Position numbers and translations under genes: made by a program. 64,000 nucleotides of DNA, from positions 15,895,971 to 15,959,970 of the forward strand of contig CM055113.1 of the NCBI GenBank assembly GCA_029204225.1, written 5' to 3'. Below, piece by piece: positions 47,490-61,577 of the stretch. How positions within the stretch are numbered: the first letter of the stretch is position 1; each line of letters opens with the position of its first letter. The stretch is from Diphasiastrum complanatum. Lineage: Eukaryota > Streptophyta > Lycopodiopsida > Lycopodiales > Lycopodiaceae. Below the pieces are notes generated by a model. The model was not told where the DNA came from. It searched no databases and saw only the letters and a program-made list of their open reading frames with translations.

Positions 47490-47964
47490 AGCGAGCAGAG
47501 CAGAGGTCGTATTCTCGTTCACTCTCGCTTTCGTCTTCGTCATCGCCATCGCCATCGCCATCGACATCGCCGATCGTTAGGGTTCGGATTTTACAGAGAT
47601 GGTGGTGAGTTAACTTGCTGTGCAGTTTGGCGATTTGATGTGAATGAAAGTGTAGATTTGCAGAGCGGAGCATAGCAGAGGTTGTGTTTCAATCACTCTC
47701 GCTTTCGTCTTCTTCGAACCCGAAATTACGTTAGGGTTCGGATTTTACACAGATGATGATGAGTTAACTTGTTTGTAGCAGTGCAGTGCAGTTTGGCGAT
47801 TTGATGTGGATGCAGAGCTGAGCAGAGCAGAGGTCGTATTTCAATCACTCTCGCTTTCGTCGTCCGCGAAAGCAAGTTAGGGGAGACAGGTGATGAGTTA
47901 AGTTGTTTGTAGCAGTGCAGTGCAGTTTGGCTATCTGATGTAAAAGTGTAGATTTGCAGAGTGC
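47490..47964 (+). promoter_or_regulatory. BRR2 leader repeats with telo-box-like words (copy 2)
   Basis: Duplicate of the three-block leader at 27,296-27,770. The canonical telo-box TTAGGGTTT lies at 48,033-48,041, upstream of the ATG at 48,070. Confidence 0.55.
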
Positions 47965-48069
47965 TGTTGCATTTGCTTCTTGGGAGCGAAGCTTGCAGGT
48001 AGATGTGTTGTGTTTTGTGTGTGAGTGAGTGATTAGGGTTTAGTTGAGAGGAAGGAAGGAAGGAAGAAG

Positions 48070-51000
48070 ATGGCGCATCTGGGAGGTGGTGCAGAAGCTC
48101 ACGCTCGCTTCAAGCAGTATGAGTACCGTGCAAATTCCAGTCTGGTGCTCACAACTGATACTCGGCCTCGTGACACCCACGAACCGACAGGTGAGCCTGA
48201 GAGTTTGTGGGGCAAAATCGACCCTAAAAGATTTGGCGATCGTGCGTATCATGGCAGAGCTCAAGAGTTGGATGAGAAGCTTGCGAAATCCAAAAAGAAA
48301 CGTGAGCAGAAAGATAAGGAAAAAATTGGCGAAGACGTCCCTCGAAGATCCAGTAAAAGGCATCGAGGCGCTCAAGAAGAGAGCGTTCTGTCAATCCAAG
48401 ATGAAGGGATGTATCGTCCCAAAACAAAGGAGACACGGGCTGCCTATGAAGCGCTGCTGAGTACTATCCAGCAACAGTTTGGAGATCAGCCCCAAGACAT
48501 TCTGCGGGGAGCTGCAGATGAAGTGCTGGCTGTGCTAAAAAATGATAAGTTTAAAGATCCAGACAAGAAGAAGGAACTGGAAAAGCTGCTCAATATCGTG
48601 TCACAAGAAAGATTCAATCAATTGGTCAACATTAGCAAGCTCATAACGGATTATTCTGAAGGAGCTGATGTTGGGGTAAGTGGAGCAGGCGAGGCTTTGG
48701 ATGATGACATAGGTGTGGCAGTTGAGTTTGAAGAGGACGAAGAAGAAGATGAGAGTGATTTGGATGAGGTACAGGAGGACAGTGAGGGCGACGAGGATGG
48801 GCAAGAAACACACGAGGCGGAGGCTATGCAGATGGGAGGAATTGATGATGAAGAGATGGAAGAGGCAGATGAAGGGCTGAACGTGCAGGATATTGATGCC
48901 TATTGGCTTCAACGGAAAATATCTCAAGCATACCAGGATATAGATCCCCAGCAAAGCCAAAAGCTTGCAGAGGAAGTGCTGAAAACATTGGGAGAGGGCG
49001 ATGATCGTGATGTTGAAAATTGTCTTGTGATGCTGTTGGATTATGACAAATTTGATCTTATCAAGCTGCTGTTGCGGAACAGGATGAAAGTTGTGTGGTG
49101 CACGCGATTGGCAAGATCCGAAGATGAGAAAGAGCGAAAAAAGATTGAGGAGGAGATGAACAGTGGAGGTCCCGATCTACGTGTTATTCTTGAACAGTTG
49201 CATGCTACAAGAGCTACAGCGAAGGAGCGCCAGAAGAATTTAGAGCGCAGTATTAGAGAAGAGGCAAGGAAGTTAAGAGATGAAGGTGTTGACGGGGACA
49301 AAGGAAGACGGCCTGAAAGAGAAGGGGGGAGCGAAGGGGGCTGGTTGAAAGGACAAAGGCAAATGCTGGACTTAAGGGATCTTGCTTTTGAGAAGGGTGG
49401 CCTCTTTATGGCAAATAAGAGGCGTGAATTACCTTCAGGCACCTACAGGCTGACAAAGAAGGGGTACGAAGAAGTCTTTGTGCCGTCACTCAAGCCTAAG
49501 CCAATGGCTGAAGGAGAGGAGCTTGTGAAAATTGCTGACATACCTGAGTGGGCACGGCCACCTTTCCATGGGATGAAGTCTCTGAACAGAGTTCAGAGTA
49601 AAGTGTATGAAACTGCACTATTTACTCCTGAAAATTTACTTCTTTGTGCCCCTACTGGCGCTGGGAAGACAAATGTGGCACTACTTGCGATTCTCCATGA
49701 GATTGGACTTAATAGAAAAGATGATGGCACACTTGATTTACATGCATTCAAGATTGTTTATGTGGCTCCCATGAAAGCCCTTGTTGCAGAGCTGGTTGGA
49801 AATCTTTCACCTCGGTTGCAGTCATATGGTGTGACTGTCAGAGAGCTCACTGGCGATCAGACCATGTCCAGGCAACAGATTGAGGAAACTCAGATAATAG
49901 TCACCACGCCAGAAAAGTGGGATATCATAACTCGAAAGTCAGGAGATAGGACCTACACTCAGCTTGTGAAGCTCCTTATAATGGATGAAATTCATCTCCT
50001 GCATGACAGCCGTGGGCCTGTATTGGAAAGCATAGTTGCTAGAACAGTTAGGCAGATTGAGACAACCCAGGAGATGATTCGACTGGTTGGTCTATCTGCA
50101 ACTCTGCCGAACTACGAGGATGTGGCATTATTTTTGAGGGTAGACAAAGCTAAGGGGTTATTTTATTTTGACAACAGCTACAGACCTTGTCCATTGGCTC
50201 AACAGTTTATTGGGATTACTGTGAAGAAGCCTTTACAAAGATTCCAGCTGATGAATGATGTATGCTATGAGAAAGTGATGAACGTAGCTGGAAAACACCA
50301 AATTCTTATTTTTGTTCATTCCCGTAAAGAGACTGCAAAAACAGCACACAGTATCCGAGACACTGCGCTTGCAAATGATACCCTTGGGAAGTTTCTTAAG
50401 GAAGACAGTGCAAGTCGTGAAATTCTACAAACAAAAACGGAGTCTGTGAAGAATTCTGAACTGCGAAATCTGCTTCCTTATGGTTTTGCTATCCACCATG
50501 CAGGTATGGCTAGGGCAGACAGGACTCTTGTTGAGGAGCTCTTTACTGATGGGCATATTCAGGTCCTAGTTTCTACAGCAACCTTGGCATGGGGTGTAAA
50601 TCTTCCTGCTCATACAGTTATAATTAAGGGAACTCAGATATACAATCCAGAGAAAGGAGCCTGGACCGAGCTAAGTCCCCTTGATGTGATGCAGATGCTT
50701 GGTAGAGCTGGGAGGCCACAATATGACACTTATGGAGATGGAATTGTCATCACTGGCCACAGCGAATTGCAATATTATTTGTCTCTGATGAACCAGCAGT
50801 TGCCAATTGAAAGTCAGTACATTTCCCGTTTACCTGACAATTTGAATGCTGAAATAGTTCTTGGCAGTGTTCAAAATGCTCGTGAGGCTTGTACATGGTT
50901 AGGCTATACATATCTCTACATAAGGATGCTTCGTAATCCAGTGTTATATGGTCTGAGTGCTGATGCTTTGGAGAAGGGTCGCACATTGGAGGAGCGACGT

Positions 51001-54000
51001 GCAGATTTGGTAAGTCTTGTGTTACTGGAGGGTATAAGAAGCATTCATTTGATTTTGTAAATTCACTAATCTAAACTTCAGACCTTGTTAACCTCTCTCA
51101 TAATGGTTGACTTTTTGCTTTTCAATTTTTTGATATCTCAGGTGCACACAGCTGCAGTAATTTTGGATAAGAATAACCTTGTGAAGTATGACCGCAAAAG
51201 TGGCTATTTTCAAGTGACAGATATTGGGCGCATTGCAAGTTTTTACTATATTACGCATGGTACAATGGCCACTTACAATGAGCATCTGAAACCAACAATG
51301 GGAGACATAGAGCTATGCAGATTGTTTTCTCAAAGTGAGGAGTTAAAAAATGTAATGGTTAGAGAAGAAGAGAAGCTGGAGCTGGCTAAACTTCTTGACC
51401 GAGTGCCGATTCCAGTGAAAGAGAGCTTGGAAGAGCCTTCAGCTAAGATCAACGTGTTGTTGCAGGCATACATTTCACAGTTGAAGCTTGAAGGCTTGTC
51501 ACTTACCTCCGACATGGTTTTCATAACACAGGTGAGTTTGATCGATTTTCATGATTCGCAGTGCACTTTTATCTGTTCACAGTTACTAGTGTGCAAAACT
51601 ATGGTTTTCTTACGTGCTGACTACAGTCCAGCCTTAGTTTTGTATCAGTATAATTATAATGGCTTTTGATCAAGTTCCTTAATATTTGTGGAACTTGAAC
51701 CATGCATAATCTCCAACACTCAAGTTTACAGGGCCTGTGACCCAATTTTGCTCTAGGCTGATGCACTACCATACACTAGGTTCTTATTTGTTTCACATGA
51801 TGGTACCTCCAGCTCTTAGAGCCTGGTTAATGAACCTAATAACTATCGGCTCATCATATCTGAGGCCTATTCTGGTGCTTAAGGGTCTTTTTCAAGAACA
51901 TTGAGAAGCAGCAGTCTTCGTCAATCTGATCACTAACAAAAAGACTGTCACCTGCATTTTTGATTCAGCAAAAACGGCTTGCAGTACTGAAACCCAACAG
52001 TTGGCATTGTACACAAGTAAATAACTGGCAAAAACTGAAATTCAATCTAGGGTGGATGCAGTGGCGTAACAGCTTACAAGTTTTTGCTTGTGAACTTTTT
52101 GTTTTGGATTTTCCTTGTTTCTCACTCATCAGGCTTTTGGGATTTTCGAAACTCTCCTGTTCTTCCGTATGGCATGTATTTCAATCTATTAAGAAGTTAG
52201 ATCTATTTGTCAAATAAGTATGTACGGGGAATATGGGCTGACATCTACACAGCTTCCATGATTAAGTGAGCTTAGATGTTCAAGTTAATTAGATTTTTCT
52301 TTTATTGCGTATTTATTCCTCCTACCCTTGTTTGTTAGTCAGTTGTTTTTGCAAACTTTAGTAACAAGACTAGTTTTCATTATTCCTTAGAAATCAGGAT
52401 ACATACGTTTCAATCCTGAATCCTGAGGCTTCACATATGTTATTCGTTGTTGTTAGTTCATATACTTTAGCAGTTTGATTTTGTTATTTGGTCATAACAT
52501 TTGATTATTCATTTTTTCTCTGAATATTTTCCTCAGCAATGAGTCAGCATCCCTCTTCATTTTTTGGATGCATGGAGTTTAATGAAGTTGTATCTTATTA
52601 AGGTTTTGCCTAACTGCAGAGTGCTGCTCGTTTGATGCGGGCTCTATTTGAAATCGTTTTAAAGCGCGGATGGGCTCAGCTTGCTGAGAAAGCTCTTACA
52701 TTATGCAAGATGGTTCAGAGGCGCATGTGGAGCAGTCAAACACCCTTAAGACAGTTCAGGGGAATCCCTTCTGATATATTAAGCAAAATTGAAAAGAAGG
52801 ATTTAACATGGGAGCGCTATTATGACTTATCACCACAGGAGATCGGAGAGCTTATTAGATTTCCAAAGATGGGAAAGACCATTCACAAGTTCATTCATCA
52901 ATTTCCAAAGCTTGAGTTGGCTGCACATGTCCAACGAATTACACGATCTGTGCTTAAGGTTGATCTCACAATCACACCAGATTTTCAGTGGGATGAAAAA
53001 ATTCATGGTTATGTCGAACCTTTTTGGGTCATAGTGGAGGATAACGATGGAGAAAATATCCTTCATCATGAGTATTTTGTATTGAAAATGCAGTACATTG
53101 AAGAGGATCATAATCTGAGCTTTACTGTTCCTATTTTTGAGCCCTTGCCTCCTCAATATTTCATTCGAGTTGTCTCTGATAGGTGGTTAAATGCAGAGAC
53201 TGTGCTTCCTGTGTCTTTCAGGCATTTGATTTTACCAGAAAAGTATCCACCTCCTACAGAGCTTCTTGATTTGCAACCACTTCCAGTTACTGCTCTGCGA
53301 AATCCGGCATTTGAATCACTGTATCAGGAGTTCAGGCATTTTAATCCTATTCAGACTCAGGTTTTTACAGTTCTCTACAACACAGATGACAATGTCCTTG
53401 TTGCGGCACCTACAGGCAGTGGAAAAACAATATGTGCAGAATTTGCCGTTCTAAGGATGTTACAGAGAGGGGCTGACACAATTGGTGCTCGTTGTGTTTA
53501 CATAGCACCGATAGAAGCTCTTGCAAAGGAGCGTTACAGAGACTGGGAACAGAAATTTGGCCAGGGGTTGGGTGTGCGCGTTGTTGAGCTTACTGGAGAG
53601 ACAGCAATGGACGTGAAGCTTCTTGAAAAGGGCCAAATAGTAATAAGTACTCCAGAGAGATGGGATGTCCTATCGCGTCGTTGGAAGCAAAGGAAACATG
53701 TCCAGCAAGTTAACCTTTTTTTGGTAGATGAACTCCATTTAATTGGTGGGGAAAAAGGCCCCGTGCTTGAGGTTATAGTGTCAAGAATGCGGTATATTTC
53801 CAGCCAAACAGAAAGTCAGATTCGAATTGTTGCTCTTTCAACATCCTTGGCAAATGCCAAAGATTTGGGAGAGTGGATTGGAGCTAGCTCACATGGGCTG
53901 TTTAATTTTCCACCTGGAGTTCGTCCTGTACCACTTGAAATCCACATTCAGGGAATGGATATTGCCAATTTTGAGGCCCGGATGCAGGCAATGACGAAGC

Positions 54001-55799
54001 CCACATATACTGCTATTGTGCAACATGCTAAAGGAGGTAAACCAGCCATTGTATTTGTACCTACTCGAAAGCATGCCCGATTGGCAGCACTGGATCTTGT
54101 CACATATGCTACTGCTGATAGTGGCGAAAGGTCTCACTTTTTACAATGTTTAGAGGATGATTTAATTATGTTTCTGGCAAAGGTGAAAGATCATGCTCTC
54201 ATCCATGCTCTAAGTCATGGAGTGGGCTATCTACATGAGGGTTTGACTCCAACAGAGAGAGAAGTCGTTGGGCAGCTCTTTACTTCTGGGGCAATACAGG
54301 TTTGTGTGGCCAGTAGCACCATGTGCTGGGGAATGACACTTTCAGCACATTTGGTTGTGGTAATGGGAACACAATATTATGATGGCCGTGAAAATGCTCA
54401 CACTGATTATCCAATCACAGATCTTTTGCAGATGATGGGTCGTGCAAGCAGGCCCCTTGTTGACAGTTCTGGAAAATGTGTGATACTATGCCATGCACCT
54501 CGCAAGGAGTACTACAAGAAATTTTTGTACGAGCCATTTCCTGTTGAAAGTCATTTAGATCATTTTCTACATGACCATCTGAATGCAGAGGTGGTTGTCC
54601 GAACTATTGAGAATAAGCAAGATGCAGTAGATTATTTAACTTGGACTTTCATGTATCGTCGTTTGACACAAAATCCAAACTACTACAATTTGCAAGGTGT
54701 CAGCCACCGGCATTTGTCAGACCATCTTTCAGAGCTTGTAGAACAGACACTTACTGACTTGGAAGCCAGCAAGTGTGTTGCAGTTGAAGATGACATGGAT
54801 TTGTCGCCTTTGAATTTGGGTATGATTGCAGCTTATTACTATATCAGTTATACCACAATTGAGCTTTTTAGCTCTTCCTTGACTGCAAAGACCAAGTTAA
54901 AAGGGCTCCTAGAGATTCTTGCTTCTGCCTCGGAGTATTCAAAGCTTCCTGTGAGGCCTGGTGAGGAGGAGATGATCCGTAAGCTTACTAACCACGTGCG
55001 GTTTGCGATTGACAAACCAAAGTATTCAGATCCTCATATAAAGGCAAATGCACTTTTACAAGCTCACTTCTCTAGGCATGCTGTAACAGGCAATCTCGCT
55101 TTAGATCAGCGCGAGGTGCTTCTGGAAGCAAGCAGGCTGCTTCAAGCCATGGTTGATGTTATTTCAAGCAGTGGCTGGTTGAACCCTGCTCTTGCGGCTA
55201 TGGAGCTTAGCCAGATGGTTACACAGGGTCTTTGGGAACGTGATTCTGTGCTACTTCAACTCCCTCACATCACACAGGACTTAGCAAAGAGGTGTCAAGA
55301 GTACCCTGGACGAAGTATCGAAACAGTATTTGATTTAGTTGAGATGGATGACAATGAAAGGCGTGAACTTTTACAAATGACAGACTTGCAGCTTTTAGAT
55401 ATTGCTCGTGTCTGCAACCGTTTTCCAAATATAGACTTGAATTTTGATATCCTTGACAAAGAGGATATTTCGGTTACGGAGTCCGTGACACTTCAAGTCA
55501 CCCTTGAAAGGGAGTTTGAAGGCAAGCAAGAGTTAGGTCCGGTGGATGCACCGCGCTTTCCTAAACCGAAGGAAGAAGGGTGGTGGCTTGTGGTTGGTGA
55601 CCCCAAGTCAAATCAGCTTCTGGCAATTAAACGAGTATCGCTGCAGCGTAAAGCAAAGGTGAAACTTGACTTTACAGCACCCTCTGAAGTTGGAAAGAGG
55701 ACTTACACCCTTTATTTCATGTGTGATGCTTACCTTGGATGTGATCAGGAATATGAATTAATGATTGATGTCAAGGAAGCACCAGTAGATAACGATTGA
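48070..55799 (+). CDS. BRR2: BRR2, U5 snRNP 200-kDa-type RNA helicase (intact copy)
   Basis: Three exons, 48,070-51,009, 51,142-51,531 and 52,620-55,799, all phase 0 with GT-AG introns (132 and 1,088 bp), give 2,169 residues, the usual size of plant BRR2. An N-terminal helper region with an acidic stretch (about 210-265) precedes the active cassette with APTGAGKT (527-534), DEIH (639-642) and [14 protein letters not shown] winged-helix/Sec63 part spans the second exon. The C-terminal cassette has APTGSGKT (1373-1380) and DELH (1480-1483), and a second Sec63 domain ends near [12 protein letters not shown]2 sits in the U5 snRNP in the nucleus and unwinds U4/U6 to activate the spliceosome; the N-terminal cassette is catalytic and the C-terminal one regulatory in characterised homologues. 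There is no in-frame lesion. The ATG is preceded by AAGAAG and a telo-box. Confidence 0.96.
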
Positions 55800-58342
55800 T
55801 GGAAGGGGATAGCTGCTTTGTGATTAAGTAGTACCATGCAGCTGTTGTTTTCCTATACACCAATCAGAGCATTATAGTCTGTTTAGATGATATCTCTAAT
55901 CGGTTATCATGGTTATGGTTGTTATTTCATGATCCATATGTCAAGAGCTGGCCTCACCTCAACTTACCAAGGAGGAACTGGGGATGCATGTACTCAATAT
56001 ACCTGACTCTCACTGTTTGCGCATGCTTTTTATTGACCAACTTTCTAAAAACCATATCAGGGCTCCATGGATTCTCCTAATTACATATACCATGCTTAGT
56101 TCTCATTTTATAGAAAATTGAAGAATACCATTGGTGGGAATATGCTATAAAAAGTCTGATTTCTTCTTTCTTCACCTTGAGATCTGGAGTTTGAATCCTC
56201 TTGTGCTCATGGGAAGGAATGTAGAAGATTTTAAAGAAAAGGTTTTGGGGTCTGTATTGCATTGCACTTAAAAAGGTCTGGAAGAGGGAAAATGCTGTAA
56301 GAGTTTCAAGTCTTTACTGCAATGTAGTGAAATGTCTGGAAGATTGCAGATACTAAAATATCTTTCTTGGTACTAAGGTAACTCATTGGAGCATGTTTCA
56401 GCAGTTACCTTGTGTGAAATAACTGTAGATGATCTCATAGTGGTTGAAGTATTAACATCGGGAAGACAATCTATTATACAGGTGATCAGTCGCTTATATA
56501 TTTTTGGAGTTGCAAATATTTTAATTTCTTTCTGTTTATTAGTTGCTATACGCTCAAATGATTTTGCAAGCATAGTGAGAATTTTTAAATATCAATGGGT
56601 AGTAGCTACACCGCATCCTTCTCTTTGATCTTGTATGTCTTTGGTGTGGATGAGCGAGTTGAGCTCCAGAATTTAACCAACATGAGAAAGCTTAACCAAC
56701 GTGGCACTTATCGATATACATGTTAACATTACAGTAGTTAAATGATGGTAGTCAGCATGGGGTACACCTTAGTTTGTACAAAGGGGGTCTAAATCCATTC
56801 AATAGCTTTTCCTGGTTTTTTTATCATCGAAGTCATGATTTTGTGGATATACACAATTTTATAATGGTCGTGGAGCAAACAAGAATGTTCAAACTGGCTT
56901 CACAGTGGTAGGTTGATACCAACGCAAGGGCATACAAGAATGTTCATGTTTAAATTTGCTATTTTCTTTACAAGAAATGTATGTTGATGGAGGCGTTATT
57001 GAATGTTGTCGTGTCTCAAAATGAGTCGTCATTTTCATTCAAATATATGAGATACCACTATTGTACATGCAATTTGTTGTTGATTCGTTAACTGTCTGTT
57101 CACATGAGCAAGCTGCTGTTTTGATTTTCAGTGTGGCATGATGTGTTTCTGCTTTACCTGTACAGGCTAGTAGGATTTTTCTTTATTAGCCTGTGAATTT
57201 GATCTCACCATGTGACGGTAGCTGCTCCTCGCCTCTCATGGGTTCATTGTAGTTTGTTGCATTCAAGACATTATTATACCTACGTCCCTTCCCATGCAAG
57301 AGCAATCTAATCCTCAACCTCAAGGTGAAGAAAATAAGTATTGCTATCGAGGAATACTACATGCAACAATGCCCACATTACATTTCCCTTGCCTATCTAT
57401 TGGCAAGTGGAAAGGCTTCTGTGATATGTCAAAATGAACTATTTTCTTGAAGCAGTTACTAGGCTTCCTCTGTTCCACGAGTCTCACCCTGGCTATATCA
57501 TGCAGACCTTTGTCATTCATTCTCTGTTCAGGCTTTTGGTTCTGCTTTTGTAAGAAGCAGAGGCAGTGTTCTCATGAATACTGTGGCTAATGTAGGATAT
57601 ATGTACCCGTAACTCTGTTTTCTTATGAATGAATCAATTAAGAACATTGAGGAGCAAGTATTTTTCTCTATTGATAGTGCTAAAACTCTTTGTTTGTCAA
57701 ATGGATGTTTTGCATAATAGATATGAAATGAATGCTTGCAGACATGTTCATTGTTGTGTTCTTTATGTCGTATGAGGATCTAACTCAGAAGGAACATAAC
57801 AAACATTCCATCCATTTTGTTGTACTGTGAATACTCATATTTCATTCATGGTGACTCTATTTGGTGATGGATTCTGTACATTGAAGTATATATTTGTTGC
57901 TGTCATTAGATTAGATTCAAGTACACTATACAGTGATTTGAATGTTTACTTGATACAATGAGTGCTTTTAGCAAGAACACCGCTGACTGTTGAGGGTTGG
58001 AGGTGGGTAATAGGCATGTTGACGAACAATACCAGTGACATTGTGAATGGATGGACTGTATATTTAGAGAACATTAAAAATCACAACGCTTAGATAATGA
58101 TTTCTCTGCCATGTGTGAATTTGATGATCCTAATAAATGGCACATCTTCGAGTTCTACTCCCATTCCGAGTCTGAAAACTATAGTTGAGAATTCAATCAT
58201 CCCTGGTGTTGTCTCTGTTTTATCTTGTTACAAATGGCAGTACTGGCTGCCTATTGAGAATGTCCGATGACAACCAGTTTATTGCTATGTCATCATGCTA
58301 TGTTACTGCACTTTTATTGCTAAATCCTAAATTCCACCAATA
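55800..58342. other. BRR2 3' UTR and flank, copy 2
   Basis: Identical by eye to 35,607-38,149. No gene is recognised; the same weak SINE-like patch lies at about 56,130-56,228. Confidence 0.4.
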
Positions 58343-61300
58343 ATGACAGAATATCTATTATTTGTGCTCTCCTCTTGGGGACGGTTCATTTCTCTTATAG
58401 ATTGAATTAGCTTTGTAGAGCACGCGGTTTCGTCCGCTATTGTCTTGTGCTCTACCGCATTATTGACATGTATATTTGTTATACTTAATTTGATAACACC
58501 TCTTTGTTCTGCGTTCAGATTTGTGTCAACATTGCTATGCTTACTCTTCATTCTGTCTGACTTTTCTTGTTGCCCAATCTGGTAATTGTTCTTAGCGAGT
58601 TATTATTAGTCTAGCTGTTGACGACTACTAATATTTAGTCTTGCCTTTCGCGAATCATTCATGACTGATTATCAGTCGAGCTCAGTGTAGCTCTTCGCAA
58701 ATCATTCGCAACTAATAATCTGTCTAGCTGTTCACGACAAATTATTCTTCTAGTGTTTTGATGTTTGGCTACGTAATCAGAACGATCGTGATTTCTATCA
58801 CTAACGTTCTGTTCGTTTCTGATAGGCGTAGTCATGCTTAGGGAAGAAGTAATATAGCTCATTTCGTTGCGTATGAACACATTCCGTTCGAGTTCATTTC
58901 TTGTTCGAGTTTCGAGTTCGTTTCTTTTCGTGTTCGTTTCTTTTTGAGCTATTTATTTTTCGTCTCTCACACTCACACACACCCTGTTTCTTCCAACATG
59001 GTAACAGAGCTATTTTCGTAGCCTGATAAGCTTCCACAGTACAAGACTCTACTGGCTGATAGAATAATTGTCTTCTTGTTTTGTAATTCTGTACTAAATT
59101 TTCATACTTAAGTCACTGATAGTTTTTTTTGTCACTTAGACTAATTCTTTCACGTGGATTCCCAAGGGAAAGCCAGTCCCATCATGGACAAGCTTGATGG
59201 AGCCAATTACCATTTGTGAAAATTAAAGATGAAAACTGTATTAATGGCTAAAAAATTGTATGACGTTGTTATAGGTGCAGAAGGGAAACCCGAAGTAGAT
59301 GACGCAACAATCGCTAGATGGAAACTGAAGGATGGAAAGGCTTTCGCGCTGATCATCCTCAACATTACGGATACACAGATCGGCCATGTATTCGAGGCCT
59401 GGACATCAAAAGAAGTCTGGGACATCTTGAGCACACTACGAATTGCGAGATATAGCTTCCAAGCTACATCTTAGGAAGAAATTTTACTCTCTCAAGATGA
59501 CGAATGGTGATTCTCTGCGGAATCATATCAATCAATTCAAGACCTTGCTAAGGCAAATGGCCACTGTCAGATTTGTCATAGACGATCAAGACGTAGTGAT
59601 GCAACTACTTACAAGCTTGCCAAGCTCATATGACAGTTGGGTGATGATCATCACGACTCATCCAGAACTGACTCTTTCAAGAGTCATTACTATGTTGTTG
59701 CAGGAAGACAAATGGAGGAACGAAGCCTCAAGTTCCTCAGCTGATTCTCACGCTTTATACACCAATAAGAGCATGACTAAACAGAAGAAGAAAAAAGACA
59801 AGATGCAATCAAAGCCAGACCAAAAATCAGCACAACACAAAGAACAGTCGAATCCGCAGACAAAGAAGAAATTGTTCTGCAGATACAACAAGCAAAACAA
59901 CCACGAAATTCAAGACTGCCGAATACTGCAATCGAAGAACAACAGCAAGGGGTAGTCGAATCAAGTGGCAAATACAGCTGTAGAAGCTCCACAGCCTATT
60001 CAAGAAGCGGATCATGATGCATTCATGACCAGCCATCAAGGAGCATCTGGCAACAGTTCTTGGTTCCTGGATTCCGGAGCCACTCAGCACATGACCGATC
60101 TCATTGACTGTTTCGAGTCCTATACACCTGACAGTACCCATAAATATGTTCATCTTGGCGACAATAGCACACAAGCTATTAAGGGTGAAGGTACTGTGAG
60201 ATTAAGCTTTGCAAATGATCAATCTAAGCTACTTTCTAAAGTCCTGTATGTACCAAATTTGTCTACAAATTTGCTCTCTGTAAGCAGAATCACAGATCTA
60301 GGACATAGAGTTGAATTTCAATGTGATCAATGCAAAGTAGTTGATAGGACATGCAAGATCCTAGCACTCGGAAAGAGGCATGGATACTTGTATAAACTAA
60401 GTCAGTGCTTTTCTGCCTCTAGTCAGGCGCCCAATACTTCTATTCATGCAAATAAAAGTTTACTTTGGCATTATAGACTTGGTCACTTGAATCATGCTAC
60501 TGTACAACAAATGTCTAGACAATCTATTGTTCTTGATCTCGACTATCCTCGTGATAAAGTCGAGTTATCTGTCTATCAAGACTGTCTAGTTGGTAAACAG
60601 ACTAGGAAACCATTTAAATCAAGCCATCAGCATATTGCCAGAGGATTGCTAGTCGTTGTATATTCAAACATTTGTGGCCCGATGAAAAATCCTTCGCTGA
60701 AGGATGCAAAGTATTTTATAACTTTTATTGATGAGTTTTCCAGAAGGACTGTGGTGTACTTTATAGAGAAGAAATCAGAAGTCTTCAACTGCTTCAGAAT
60801 CTTGAAGGAGCATGCAGAGAAGGAGACTGGAAGGACGATCAAGCCTCTAAAATCAGACAATGGTAGAGAATATATCTCTATCGAGTTTAAGGAGTACTGC
60901 CAAAGCCAAGGCATTGCAGCAATTCATCACTCCTTACAGTCCTCAGTGTAATGGCTTGGCCGAGATAAAGAACCGTACCTTGGTTGAATCTGCCAAATGT
61001 ATGCTAGCACATGCATCGTTGCCCAAGAGATTCTGGGCCGAAGCTGTCTCCACTGCAGCTTACGTCCAGAACAAGTGTTCGACCAAGGCCCTCTCAAGCA
61101 AGACACCCCATGAGGTGTGGATAGGCTCTAAGCCTTCTGTGAAAAGTCTAAGAGTGTTTGGATGAGCTGCCTACGCGCAGATCCCAAATGACACGAGGAA
61201 GAAATTGGACTTCCAAGGTCTCAAGACCATCCTGATTGGATATACTTCATCTGATAATACATACAAGCTGTATGGTCATGATACCCAGCAAATCTTGTAT

Positions 61301-61577
61301 AGCCGAGATACAATCTTTATCGAAAATCAATTCGTCGACATCAAAGGCAAGGATATTGCTCCAGAAGAACTTCATCACCCGCCATTGATACAACTGTCCG
61401 AGCTTCTGGCTCAGGCGTGTCTATTGTCGACCCACTTCGTGACAACGAATCAGACGAAGACGTTGCTGCTACCCATCAACAAGTCCCAGGAGTGGTTCAT
61501 CAGTCGAATCATCCTAGAAGATCAAGCCGAGTGCGCACACAGCCCACAAGGTATACTCCTGAGTCTGCATGTCTCCT
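58343..61577 (+). mobile_element. Ty1/copia element, 5' part, fossil (unit copy 2)
   Basis: Duplicate of 38,150-41,384, with LTR ending at 58,998, primer-binding site at 58,999-59,010, gag, protease and integrase parts in the same order and the same overall state. It reached this place with the 20-kb duplication, not by its own transposition, because its flanks are duplicated too. Confidence 0.9.
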